A DNA stretch of 64,000 bases from Holacanthus passer (lineage: Eukaryota > Chordata > Actinopteri > Pomacanthidae). Location of the stretch: the NCBI GenBank assembly GCA_025331565.1, contig JAFREQ010000153.1:496001-560000 (forward strand), read 5' to 3'. This document shows, one piece after another, positions 11,201 to 62,626 of the stretch. Below the pieces are notes generated by a model. It searched no databases. It saw only the letters and a list, made by a program, of their open reading frames with translations, and had not been told where the DNA came from. Within the stretch, counting starts at the first letter, position 1. Each line of letters begins with the position of its first letter. The position numbers were made by a program, and so were the translations under genes.

Positions 11201-14200
11201 GTGTGGTTCACCACATTTAGTTTGCTGTCTCTATATTTATAGCTGGACACATTTCACACTGTAATCTTCTAATTACCCACTTGTCACAGTAATGTCTGAA
11301 GCCAAGATGTTTTCAAGAGAGCTTTAGAAATGTGGCAGGATGTTTACGGCTTGATGTAGGAATTTAAGGCTGAATTAATGTCATGATGTCAGATGGAAGA
11401 TTGACTTCCTGCTGCTGAATGACATTTGAGGAAGAGTATACTGCAGCCACTCTAACAGTCGTGTGACTGGAGGGCTGATGCATGATGGGTAACTGCTAGC
11501 AGGTCTGTAAAAGTTGTACAGTGTAGTAAATGCAAGAAAGGAGATTTCTTCGATGTCTGCTGATGTCGTCTGATCACGATGAGCTGAACTGGATTTTGTC
11601 CCCGTCACCTCTATTGGAATCATATTAGAACAGGATCTTTAAATGTACATACAAGCAATGAAATGTGAATCTATCCTTTGTCAGAGTGACATAGGCCCAA
11701 TGTCTAAAGTGGGCGCATGAGTTCTTCCTTTGTGACATTTCATCTTAGTAGCAGTAAAATGTCACGTGATTGGAGCATGATATCCTTTAAACTTCCTGAT
11801 ATTACTTGTGTTGCCAGTCTTATAAAAATGTACCTGCTGTCCGTTTCCCAAATTTAAAATCTGTTTACCTCTTTAAGTGGAACTTGAGTCAGCAGCAATG
11901 AATTAACAGAACTGATCATAGAATGAATTTTTACAATGAACATGTGGATCAGTCATGGCTGATACCCGACCCACCTGTATGCACTGATGCTGATCGGATC
12001 AGTTCATCACTTAGGGTCGTCTCTTTCTCTAGTGTGCATCAGTAACTCTTCTAAACCTCACCAACGTCTCACTTTTAGAACTTTAGAACATTTAGCTTAG
12101 ATATGCATTTTAGTTGAGCAGCAAAACCTTCAACTAATGAAGCACCAGTGATGTTTGAAGCTCCAAACATTTTCAGTCAAATGATTTTGTTCCCTGATTT
12201 CATTTATAGTAAAGTTAGTTGTCTTTAGCTGCAGCGCGCTGGAGGAGTGCTTGTTAGGTTGGTAAGAAAACACAACACATTATTCTGTTCATCTAGTTAT
12301 GTTTATAGTTTTGGTATTATAATTTTAAAATGGGAGCTCATGCCAGTTGTTCTGAGAGTTGCTCTTCATCCAGGGTTCTGAGTGGATGATTTACTGTATG
12401 AGCCTGTGCGCCTCCAGAGCTCAGTCTGTACAATAGGCAACAAAGTAGACAATGTATAAAGTGTAGGGCCCGATCTGAGCTGGAAGGGGCCATAAAGTAC
12501 ATGACAGACAAGGAATGCAGCCCCCAGAGAGAGACCCTGAGGAGCCCACCCCCACCTCAGCACACACACACACACACACACACATTCATGTTCATAGCCT
12601 TTGGGGAGTGAACAATCCCCTCTTGCAATGCGGTCCCTAATCTCTAGCCACCAGGCACAACTTTGATGTGAAGCCCCCCTCCTCGTCCTCCGCGTCCCCT
12701 TTTCATGGGCCCCTCACTCTCTGCCCTCCATCCTTCCTCACTTCTTCTAATTCATTCTTGCTTCCACCTCTCTGTGTGTTTCAAAAAGCTGCAACGTGCT
12801 TCTGCAGAGATACAGTTATGAAGGCCTCATTACGGATGCCCACAGAACGATTGGTCACTTCATCAAACGGTCATCAATTGTTTTCTGGGAAAAGCTGATT
12901 GGTTGAGCAAGAAGGGGCAAATAACCACCGACACATTCACAAACATTTTTATGTTTAAGGTAGATCATGTGTTTGCTGCTTGTTCAGTTCTTGCAACATA
13001 AAGCTGAACAATACTGATGCAGGTTTGCAAAAGGCTCAAATAAGTAACGCAAAACCTGACATCATTTTTTAGACATTAAATCCACAGCCAAGGAAAATAT
13101 AAAAATGATATTAATTTAAAATAAACCCTTCAGTATCTGATCAACTAATATGAAGCATAAGAATATGAAGTAAAGGATTGTTTAATATGTGAACTTTTCT
13201 CCTGACTTTGAGCCCCTAAGAGACGTATAGATAAGATTCAATATAAAAAAACAAGTAGGGCCTTGTCTTATTTGTTTTGCTGTAGGTTCAACTGGTTGCT
13301 CACAAGTCTGATCGCGTTAATCCAGATTTAAAAGTGGCTTTTACATTACATTCAGACATTTCTGTCCACGGAGACTTGTGACAAAAAATGCTGTCAAACC
13401 ACGTAGGAGCAAGAACTAGATATCATACAATCAATTAAACTCAACTGTAAGGATGTTTTTTCTTATTTTAGAAATGAGAAATGTGCCGAGATGTAAACTG
13501 TAGATGTGGTTTTTTTTAGCCTGCCTCACTTGAGCTAGTGTCACCAGGAGAATGTGAATGTGGGTTAAATCAAAGCTCTGAGCAGACAGACAGTTAGCGG
13601 GTACCTGTTGGTTCTGCTTGTTGTGTGAAGGTGAAAGGTCGAGGCGTGGGGGAGGGGGAGTCAGCATCCTGTTTGAGTGATGAACTCATGCACCTGTCCT
13701 TTGGCTGGTGGTGAAGGGAGAGCCCCTCGCTCATCAACATGTATTCATGTCACCTACATCTGCATGCTGTGACTCATGTGGAGCAACATGGCTTCCTCCA
13801 GCCGGCGTATGAACATGTCTCACTCATGTTGGAGGGACATAACTCTGTCACACTGTGGGGACTCAACGTCCTTTTAGGGACACATAACATAAAACCATAA
13901 AACTTCAGGGTTAAGACTTGAGATTTGAAGTCCATATTCATACACACATCACATGTAGGTTGAGAGAGTTATGTATACTCATTCCTCCTGTCCACTCTGA
14001 CCATAAATATCCCTTCGCAGAGTTCTGATGTAAAACAGAAAAACAGAAAATGAGAGAAACAGCAGCCATTTTTTGTCTTTTTTTTCCCTTGATAAATGAC
14101 TTAATGACAAAATTGTTACCAGTAAATTTTTGGTCAGTCGACTAATTGACTAATTGTTTCAGCATTATTTTTGTTATACATCAGTATAACTCAATCCAAT

Positions 14201-15034
14201 AAAACAGCTCTGTAATAAAGTTGTACATGAGAATGATTTAACTCTGGTCATTTTGAAGTTGTGCACTGCAAAAACTCTTTTTCTAAGTAATTGAGATCAT
14301 CTTATATTAAATTAAAATCTTGTGTGACTTGTTTCAAGTATGTGTTGGATCAGTTAGTGCTGACTGTGTTTCAGAGTCGCTTGCCTCATCTCTCCCCTTG
14401 AAGACTGGAGGTTGAAAACCTGTTTGGGCAAAGCGCTATACACCTATTACCTGTGTGAAGTTTTGTTATCTAGAAACAAGATTGGCACTGATCTTATTTT
14501 GGGTAATTTGAGATTGTTTTTAAGACTTGTTGAAATGTGATCAGGTGAAAATCATTTCTTCCACTGGCAGCCACATTTTTTTTTCAAGCAAAATAAAGTT
14601 CATATGTAAAATGATTTCACTTGATTGGGCATTTATGCGGTGTAGTTTGTGGTGCTGTTGTATTTTTCTTCATTAAGTTGTTTCTTATAGTTTGTCCATC
14701 TCATTTAAATCCAACACTTGTGGAATAATTACTTCTCTTACACAGTGACAACTCTGATTAAATTATACTATGATACAGAACTGTGGTTTGGATTGAATTA
14801 ATTATACAAGATACAGATGTTTCTATTTTTCTGGTCACTCAGTTTCCAGGGTGCAATCACATCACTGTGGGTTTTTTTCACATCTGTATTTCTCTGTGTT
14901 ACTATGTGATTTGTTTCTGTGTCTCCACGCAGATGAATGTGAGTTAAACTAAAACTGACAGCTGGATACCTGAGGTCTGCAAGTCTCTCTGCACAGACTT
15001 GTTTGACAAAGCTATTGACCCGTCCTATCTAAAT

Positions 15035-15084
<50 letters not shown>

Positions 15085-16648
15085 ACTGTATCCCTGCATG
15101 CACACATGTACTGTGCATTATAAAATGTGCACCAGCATGGCGTCTCAAAAGAATGTACAGTCACACAATGCAAAAAAGTACCGCATACATAATGCATGTA
15201 CAAACACATACACGTTCACCCATTATGTTCACTCCCTCTCGCTCTTAAACACACACACACACACACACATACCCTGACAGGCCTGTGTATCTGTTTACCT
15301 CAAGTTTGTATGGGCATGTCAAATCGGCTCCTGCTCACTCATGGAGAGGTGTAGAGGCCAGTGCCGTCCTCTCCTGTCCCAGTCTTTCTCCATCTTCTCT
15401 GTGTCTCTGAGCCACAAAGCTGTGTTTCTTCACAAAAAAAATCATTATTCATCAGAAAAAAAAATTGGCGTAAAAGTTAGTTCAATTGGTTTTTCTTAGT
15501 AACTGTTGCCAGTTGAAGATGCTCTAATGTGCTAAAGGACATGCAAGACCAGTACACGGTGAATGTAGCTCACACGATCTCAGCAAGTCTAGGTTTCAGC
15601 CATTCATTTCATCGAGACTGGAGGGATTTTTTATTCACATTTTAGTTGTAAAACATTTGAAAGGACTGTGCAAACATCATTTGCTTTATCTACGACCTAT
15701 CGACCTGTGTTTCAACAGAGTTTGCATTCATGTTGGTTTTCTTCCACTCTCCACTTCTTTATTCCTCGGCTCCTTCATGCTCAGCAGACCTTCGGTAAAC
15801 GCCTCGTCGATACTGTTTCTGGCGCTCCTGAACGCACCATTGAACACATACAGGCTGGTTTTGTCTGCAGACGTGACTGTTGTTTTCCTTTTTCTCCTGC
15901 TCCTGTTCTGGGACGCTGGCACATAGTTTGTGCTACAAAGTCTGAATCAAACTCATTATAAAAACTCCAATCGATGAAGCTTTTGGAGCGGCATCATGTT
16001 AGATGAGCAGAGTTTTTCTCTAAATAACGTCACAGAAGCTTTGGGTATTTGTGTTTTCGGCAACCAAGAAGGATTACGTTCGTATTGGACGAGTCCATTG
16101 TTAATTTTCAATGTGTGTTTTGTAGTGAGAGTCTGGATGTTGAATGGGCACCTGACTTTTTGCCAGAGTGTTGTTGCACTTAAACCATAGTCAAGATATT
16201 ATAGACATTCTGAATTTTTATTGAATGAATAATGAATGTTTGAAGAATTGTCCAATATCAATATGGCTGCTTTTCAACTCTAGAGCCAAAGTCCTGCTCT
16301 TCTTCCAGGTTATTTCTCTTTCAAAATAACAGCAGAAACATGACTCAGTAATATCATTAAATAGACTAAATTCATATTTAATCTATACTCTTTACTTAAT
16401 GACAATCACAATATATGTAAATAATTATAGGTATATACGTTTTCTGGAAACTTTAAAGATTTAAACTGTCACTGACATTTCATCCCTTCAGATCTCATCT
16501 CTTTATCCCGTCTTATAAAGGCATTGGTTCTAATCTCCAAGCTAGTTAAAGTACAGATCACTGTGTTATTGACTGTGTTGATCCAGTGCATAAAACTGAA
16601 CTAAACCGCTTTATTTTCTGATTGTTTCCTGGTTTGTATCTCGTCCAG
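8261..16648 (+). other. Intron 1 of dnmt3b (8.4 kb), no gene seen
   Basis: No coding exon recognised on either strand. It contains CA tracts (12561-12584, 15036-15082, 15248-15269), a diverged repeat fragment near 10910-10980, fragments of a gtccccacaagg-type teleost repeat near 13850-13910, and another dispersed-repeat fragment near 14100-14170. Large first introns of DNMT3 genes often hold enhancers, but nothing here can be called from sequence alone. Confidence 0.6.
15036..15082. repeat. (CA)n microsatellite
   Basis: About 23 uninterrupted CA units. A second shorter array lies at 15248-15269. Confidence 0.95.
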
Positions 16649-16697
16649 GTTTGAAAAGGAGTCAGGACAGCAAGTGGACCAGTCGACTGCGACAGCG

Positions 16698-41931
<25,234 letters not shown>

Positions 41932-41959
41932 ACTCTACCAGCAAACCACTTACTGTATG

Positions 41960-41965
41960 AATAAA
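41960..41965 (+). terminator. dnmt3b: Proximal poly(A) signal of dnmt3b
   Basis: AATAAA starts 29 bases after the stop codon, so a very short 3' UTR isoform is possible. Confidence 0.4.
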
Positions 41966-44752
41966 CACCAGCTTTTCTACTGTGATACTGGCTCCAACAA
42001 ACACCAGCCACCAGCCACGTTTTGTAAAAAAGCTGGAAGTTTTTTACAGCCTCTTTTGCAGGCAATTAGCCAGTTTTACTAAAAATCAGTGTAGATGGGA
42101 AACAGTGGAAGTTAGTTTGTGTCCAGCCCTTTCTGGGTCCTGGTGATGATGCACTGCAGCCTCAGACAAACACAACACACACTAACACAGACAGACCATG
42201 GCTGTAGTTTATCACTACCACATAATGTCAGAGAGAGAGGGAGGGTCAGAGGTCAGGTGTCTAATTTATGAAAGTGCAGCCAGTCAGTGTCAATGACTGT
42301 GTCATCATGACCGGGGTCTGCAAGGTGCTTCAATTCTCTGGAGGCTCAGCCGAGCTAAAAGGGAAAAATGACGACACCTGACTCTTCTGTTAACTTTAGG
42401 CGTGTACAATGATTTTAATAGGACTTGTTTTAAAAACCATTGTTTTTAAGTTGACAACACTTAGTAGTTGTAGAAAATAGAGAACAACATGGCAGCAATG
42501 GTACAACTTTTTATGTGGCTCCGTATCAAACATTTTTTTTAGTAGAGTGAAACATTTCAGAGGTCGTTCATCCCTCCTTTTAGCTGACGATCAATGCGTG
42601 TGACGAGCAGGCGGCTGATACAGACTGTTAATCCAAACGAAAACACTTTTAAGCTCGCTTGAACCAAAGTCAGAAGTTCAAGTTCTGCTCCCTTTTCGGG
42701 CTCCCTGCTGTTCCACTCGTCTCAGCCTGAATGTATTTTCTCTGAAGTCGTCGTACTGTCTAGAAAAGAAAAACACGATACTGTAGTTTTCTGTCCAAAA
42801 AATTAGATCACGAATATCCACAACTGTACTGGATCATAAACGGTTGGCATCTGTTCATTTTAAACAAGATAAAACAACAAGCTGGGAGCTGTAGTTGTTC
42901 ATTGCTAACAAAATAATTAATAACAATCAATAGTCTTCTATCTTGTCTTGATAAAATGATGATTTGCTTAAATGTTCCTAGACAGAAAAGTAAAAAGTAC
43001 CTATTTAGATTCAAATATGGAAACTTAAGAAAACCTTAATATCATGTTTGAGTGTTTCAGAAGGCCAATAAATGAAACCCTCAGTAGGAAAATACATTCA
43101 GCAGTGGAAGCTGGTGAACCTCAAGCTAACCTGGAAATGAAGCAGGATTTTGGCTTTATAGTTAGATGAGCTCATATTCATAGGTTCATAGTTCTTTGTT
43201 CATGTTATCTTTTGTCTTTTGCTTTGCGTTCATATGAGCAAAAACAGCTTCCTTAAAAAAGAAAAAAAATATTAAAGATTATATAAAAACCTTTTTGTAT
43301 ACAGTAGATAGTGTGAAACTTAAACTGGTATAATGTCACAGCGACGTCTCCCTGATACCTACACATAAATACTTGAAACAAACCAATGCAAAAACAGAGA
43401 TATAGAGAACGGGTTTTTGTCTTTTTGCCAACCATTCCAGACAGCTAAGAATTAAAGAATGATGGCATTTATCCTACTGTAGATGCTTATCTTGAAAAAT
43501 ACAATCGTTTACTGTAGTGGCTGGATGCCTGTGTCTCCACATGTGGGCGATTCTGGTTCAAAGAAATTCACTTGAATCCAGAAAAGAGTGTCACAGCTGT
43601 TCCAGAAACAGAAATGTTGGGAAACACTGGTGAAACACAATTGTTTTTGTACACTAGCACTGACTACATTTTGTTTAAAGGAGTTTTTCAGTTTCTAAAA
43701 ATATCTGACAAAGGGACTGCCATGAAAATCTGCACAGTTTATCTTGATGTGACTGATGGACCAAACTCACAAAAACTCAGTGTAGTCCTTTGAAATATCT
43801 TTTTTTTAGATGACTGGAAGATGTTTAAATGCTGTTGGCTGTCACCAAATCATACTAAATGGGCATTACCTCAGACAAAGGGGCGACTGTACATCACTCC
43901 TTCTATAGGATCTCTGTTCTGTGAATATATACTGTAGCTTTCTGCTCCCATATGCCCTGTACATATATATAGCCTGTATTTTATCACTGGAACTTTTTAC
44001 ACAAAGTTTTGCGTACTGTATCGACAGAAAGGTTTACAAGTGTTTTAAACTCTCTTGTTTGACCATAAACTACATTATTTTTTTACACAAAAATGCACAA
44101 GCCTTCATAATTTTTCTGTCATGTTTAAATGGTGACTAGAAATGTTAGATTTCTCTGTGGTGCTCAAAAGGCCCCTGAAAGTGCCAGGAACCTCTTTCAA
44201 GTCTGATTTTCAAGTCCTTTAAAAAAACCAAAAAGTTAATTGTTTACATGCTTCATTAAAACTGCTGAACTTGTTGAATGTTTTGCTTGAAAACAGTACG
44301 CAAAAAAAAAATCTAGATTTTTTTCTTTTCTTTTCGTGACTGCTCTTTTAAGACTTTTTATATTGAGAACACATACCGTATATTATCACAGTTTAAAGCT
44401 TGCTTCAAATTTGTAATGTTACAGTACGATAGAGAATATTAATCAATAGCTTTTTGATAGCTCATGTTTTTTTAGATGTAAACAGTTTGACAAAAGAGTT
44501 TGTGTATTTGTAGGCTTGAGTGTGAATGATATCCGAGAACAGTTTTTTTACTAGAACCTTTTTGTGCTTTATCTTTTATCGGAATCACACTTGAGGATTT
44601 TTTTCTTTTGCTTTTTTTTTGTCTTTTTATGAACCTAAAGTACAAAAGCATTTAAAAAGAACAGACCCTTTGCTATTTTTATACTTCATTTGAAATGTTA
44701 GAGGAAAATGTTTTGTGTACTTCTTATAGCAAACTATATATAATTTTTACTC

Positions 44753-44758
44753 AATAAA
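44753..44758 (+). terminator. dnmt3b: Distal poly(A) signal of dnmt3b
   Basis: AATAAA in tcaataaaacacagctg, followed about 40 bases on by a GT-rich element (gtcctgtgtgaaatg). Best candidate for the gene end. Confidence 0.75.
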
Positions 44759-44780
44759 ACACAGCTGCTTGGCTGCTGAA

Positions 44781-46440
44781 AACAGACGTGTCCTGTGTGA
44801 AATGTTCAGCCATTCATGTGCATTTATGTTTAGTTTGATCATTCATCTCAGGGATGAGATGAATAGGGATGTTCTGTAATTATTTTTAGTGATTAATTAC
44901 TAATACCAGCATTTTGTTTGTCAATGAATTGTTTCAGTAGTAGTTTAATCAGAGATGTGTCCATGGTTTACTGTATGGTTCAAAATGGCTTCACCTTCTG
45001 AGTTCGAACTATAGACTGTATATAGTGTAAATTTGAACATCTTTACAAATAATTTACAAATAAAAAACAATAGCAAATGAAAAATATATAGCAAAATTAA
45101 TCATTGGTTATTTATTTTTTTATAGCAATGAGCACAGAGCTTAAATAATAATTTAAAAAAAAACAGGATGTTGGGGTGAGCACAGAATCTGTCTTATGTG
45201 CTCAAATGTATGGTTTCAGAATTACAAAACTGTGATGCCTGCACTTTCAACTAGTATTTTTTTTAAATGCTGTGATGTGGAAGAACTGACAGCAGGATGT
45301 CACAGTGGTCAAATCTGGATGAAATAAATACACAAATAAGATTGATTTGGACTGCTGGACAGGACTTTTGGCTTTGGAAGAATGTTCTTTCCATCAAGGC
45401 TGAGGGTGATGTTGGAAGACATTTTTGGCCTTGGTAGGATTTCTGTTTTGTTCCTGTTTAAATTGAAAAAGTTCTCAGTGAGCCACTGTCATTAAAACAT
45501 AAATTAAAGAGATAATTAGGATCTCCTGGTAAAATCTGACTTTCGCTGGGACTGAAACTGAATTTTACATTGATTTCACAGAAGACTGCCGAGTGAGGGC
45601 ATATACAGTAAAAAAAACAACAACAAAAAACAACAAACCTAACAGTGGTCCTGATACAGAGCCGTGTGGTACCCCACAAGAAACACTCTGCCGATCAGAG
45701 ATGACGATAAATAATTATGAATAAAGTCACAGGAACACAGTTTTAGTGATACCAACATTATTTGTCAGACAGTGTTGTTGCAGTCAGTAATATCATTGTT
45801 GAAGAACTGAAGAAAACTTTGAATACCTTGAGATGTATAAGTAGATTTAAGGCCAGAATGAAGAGGCTGTAAATCAGGAAGCAGTCTGTTAGCTCTGGCT
45901 GAAATTATTCTCCTATGTCGAGAGAAGACAGGCTGGAAACTGTTCTGTAAAGTTATTAACTACATCTTATGAGCTTATGACATATGTTTATAACATGGAG
46001 TAAGATTTCTGAGTTTAGCTTGTAGGCTAATGGCACAGACTGAGATTCAAAGTTAAATGAATGAATTCACCAATTTTCACTATGATGAACAACTTCATCA
46101 TTCACTGGAGAGAAAGTCGCTGTGAATAATTAATAATCATAAACACATTGCTGTTAAACACTAATTATCGTGTACACGTTTACTCCATATCGTCTGTAGA
46201 AGCGTTAGCTGTGTCGGCCAGCGGCTAATGTGTTGGCTAAAATGAACAAACAAAAGTTAGCTACAAAAGCTACTCAGGACGTCTGGCTAACCGTAGCCCA
46301 CTTAGTTTAGCATGCTAACAGAGCGTAAAGATGACATTTACATTGGTTGTTAGCAACGTTTATACGTTAGCTGTTACGTGACGTTTATTCTTAATCAACG
46401 CAGACTAGTAATTGCGTTCCTTTTTAGCCATTTTTACGAC
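44781..46440. other. Intergenic region between the two dnmt3 genes
   Basis: No gene seen. About 45360-45960 reads like an old dispersed repeat (tacagagccgtgtggtaccc and surrounding text); a short dispersed-repeat fragment lies near 44870-44945. Not assigned to a family. Confidence 0.5.
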
Positions 46441-46476
46441 ATGACACAGTCAGTCAGACATTTTAACCTGTGTATT

Positions 46477-46489
46477 GGCGGGGCGGGGG
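46477..46489. promoter_or_regulatory. GC box in CpG-rich candidate promoter of the CH-dnmt3b-like gene
   Basis: ggcggggcggggg matches an Sp1/KLF GC box. It lies in a locally GC/CpG-rich island (about 46470-46560) within AT-rich surroundings, about 1.7 kb upstream of the start codon at 48211. Confidence 0.55.
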
Positions 46490-46507
46490 ACGTTAGCTGG
46501 GCCGGGA

Positions 46508-46581
46508 TGCAGGGACGCGCTCGGACCAGCTGTCCAGTCTGCGACCGGCAATTTAAATACCCACAAGGAAACAAACAGAGG
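46508..46581 (+). other. Candidate 5' exon with zinc-knuckle-like open frame
   Basis: From ATG 46508 an open frame reads MQGRARTSCPVCDRQFKYPQ and then GNKQ, followed by a strong donor (AG|GTGAGT at about 46581). CPVCDRQF has the C-x2-C half of a C2H2 finger. No downstream acceptor in the matching phase that would supply the two His residues was found before 48211. Splicing to the exon at 48208 would end the frame after eight codons. It may be an untranslated first exon of the next gene with a uORF, or a relic. Confidence 0.35.
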
Positions 46582-46589
46582 GTGAGTTC

Positions 46590-48200
46590 ACCGGGTTTCA
46601 ACCGCAATATATCTACAATACATTTAAATTTAATGCTAAAACTCAAACTCCAAGATATGTCTTAAACACAAAGTTTGGTTATGTTACCATAAGCTAAGTC
46701 CTACGTTATAACAGACGTTATATCTAATGCTGTGAAGTTACGTTAACGTTAGCTCGCGTTATGTAGCCGCACCAGCTAATGTCTTTACGTGTTTCATCTA
46801 TTTCAGGCTTATTTAACCTCGTTCTCAAAATGAAGTAATTTATCTGAATAGCAGGACATTTACAGAAGCCAGCTAGCTTGTCTGCATTTGACTGAAGCTT
46901 TAAATGGCTTTTATAAACGGCGAACGCCATTTTGACTTAATGTACTTAAGTTTCAGTCAAGTTTTATCAATAAACCGTTTTGATATATGGTTTAGTTTCG
47001 AAGATTATGAAAGTAGATGTGCATGTTATGTTATAATATTGCATTTTTACTTTAAATGTCTGAGTTAACATGAATGAATGTGAGGTTTGACCTCTGTGTT
47101 TATTCTCTGAACTCTACATCATCACTTTGCATGTCGGCTCAGTTTCCCTCCATTAAAACGCTTCATCATGGCGGCTTGCTTTCGGCCAACATTGTAGAAT
47201 TTCCTGCTGATCTGAGCTCGGTTTTTATGGATAACGTCAGCGTGACACTGGTCGTATAATCTGACCCTGGATCGGTTACCGGAAACAATCTCTGCTCTAG
47301 AACTCGTCGGTGCTGATTCCATTGATTCTATTGGTCAGGATGAGACCTGCTCTAATCTGATTGGCAGGAGAGTCAGGATGTCTCGCTGCATTGTACACGG
47401 AAATAGTTGTATTCGACATAAAGAACGACCATCGCAAAATAAATAAATTAATTTACTTCGTCTAATTTGGAAACGCAGTCCCCTGTTGTTCAAGGTTGTT
47501 CAGTTGTTTCATACTTACTTTGATGACTGGTGTTCTGTTTGCAAGCAAGACAAAAAAAACATTGAATTGTTAACTAAGAAGTAGTTTTGGTCATTTGTAA
47601 AGTCTGTGAGCAGAAATAAATTTAATTTGTTTAATTTCTAATCTCATTCTTAACATAAGGACAACTTGAATAATGAGGCTGTTGACTAAAGGGACTCAAC
47701 AAAACTGGTATCACCAAATCCAGAGTTCTATAGTAGTAGCTTGCTGTTCACCTATCATAAGATGAAGCTGACATAAAATGTACTTTTCCAAGATTTGAAT
47801 GCAGCCCTAAGACAACTGACAACATCATGAGTGTTATTTTTTACCTGGATTTCCTAATGTTACAAATCTGCTGAAAGAAAAGTACTTAAAGTTGGATACG
47901 AGGTTTTTACAGTAGGGGTAGAGCTCACTCATTGCGTTCTATTTTTGCTCTATTTTTAACTGTCACCAAGTCCAGAAGTCATGACAAAAGCCTCGCAAAT
48001 TCACAGTGTAATTTTAAGTACCTCCCTCATGACCTTTCTGTGTTATTTCATCATCATAACATGTCAGGAAACACAGTTGAATTATTGTGACAGGTTGAGG
48101 AATGTGACTTCTAATTCAAACCTGTTGATTTGTTTAGTAATGAATCAGTGTTTGTCTCTTCTGTAAAGACACATTTAGGTGGTGTTTGTGGAGGTCCATC
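46590..48200 (+). other. Presumed 5' intron of the CH-dnmt3b-like gene
   Basis: AT-rich, with several gttagc/acgtta words near the island. A YY1-like ATGGCGGC lies at 47168-47175 and could mark an alternative start of transcription. No coding exon seen. Confidence 0.4.
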
Positions 48201-48210
48201 CTATTAGGAG

Positions 48211-62547
<14,337 letters not shown>

Positions 62548-62626
62548 GTAAGACCTTCAGTTAATCAAGAATTAAGGGTTAAAAGAATCAAAATGCATGT
62601 TTCCAGACTATGTTCTATATATATTA

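Larger units (their letters stand above)
41932..44780 (+). other. dnmt3b: Long 3' UTR of dnmt3b
   Basis: AT-rich sequence without genes runs to the AATAAA at 44753-44758. It includes T-rich and tgtaaat/tgtata words toward the distal end (for example tgtacatatatatag at about 43959), which resemble Pumilio/AU-rich regulatory sites. Exact sites cannot be assigned. Confidence 0.65.

Noticed and set aside
12668..12898. Possible extra 5' exon of dnmt3b
   Set aside because: Pyrimidine-rich intron sequence, no matched acceptor and donor and no similarity to DNMT3 N-termini.
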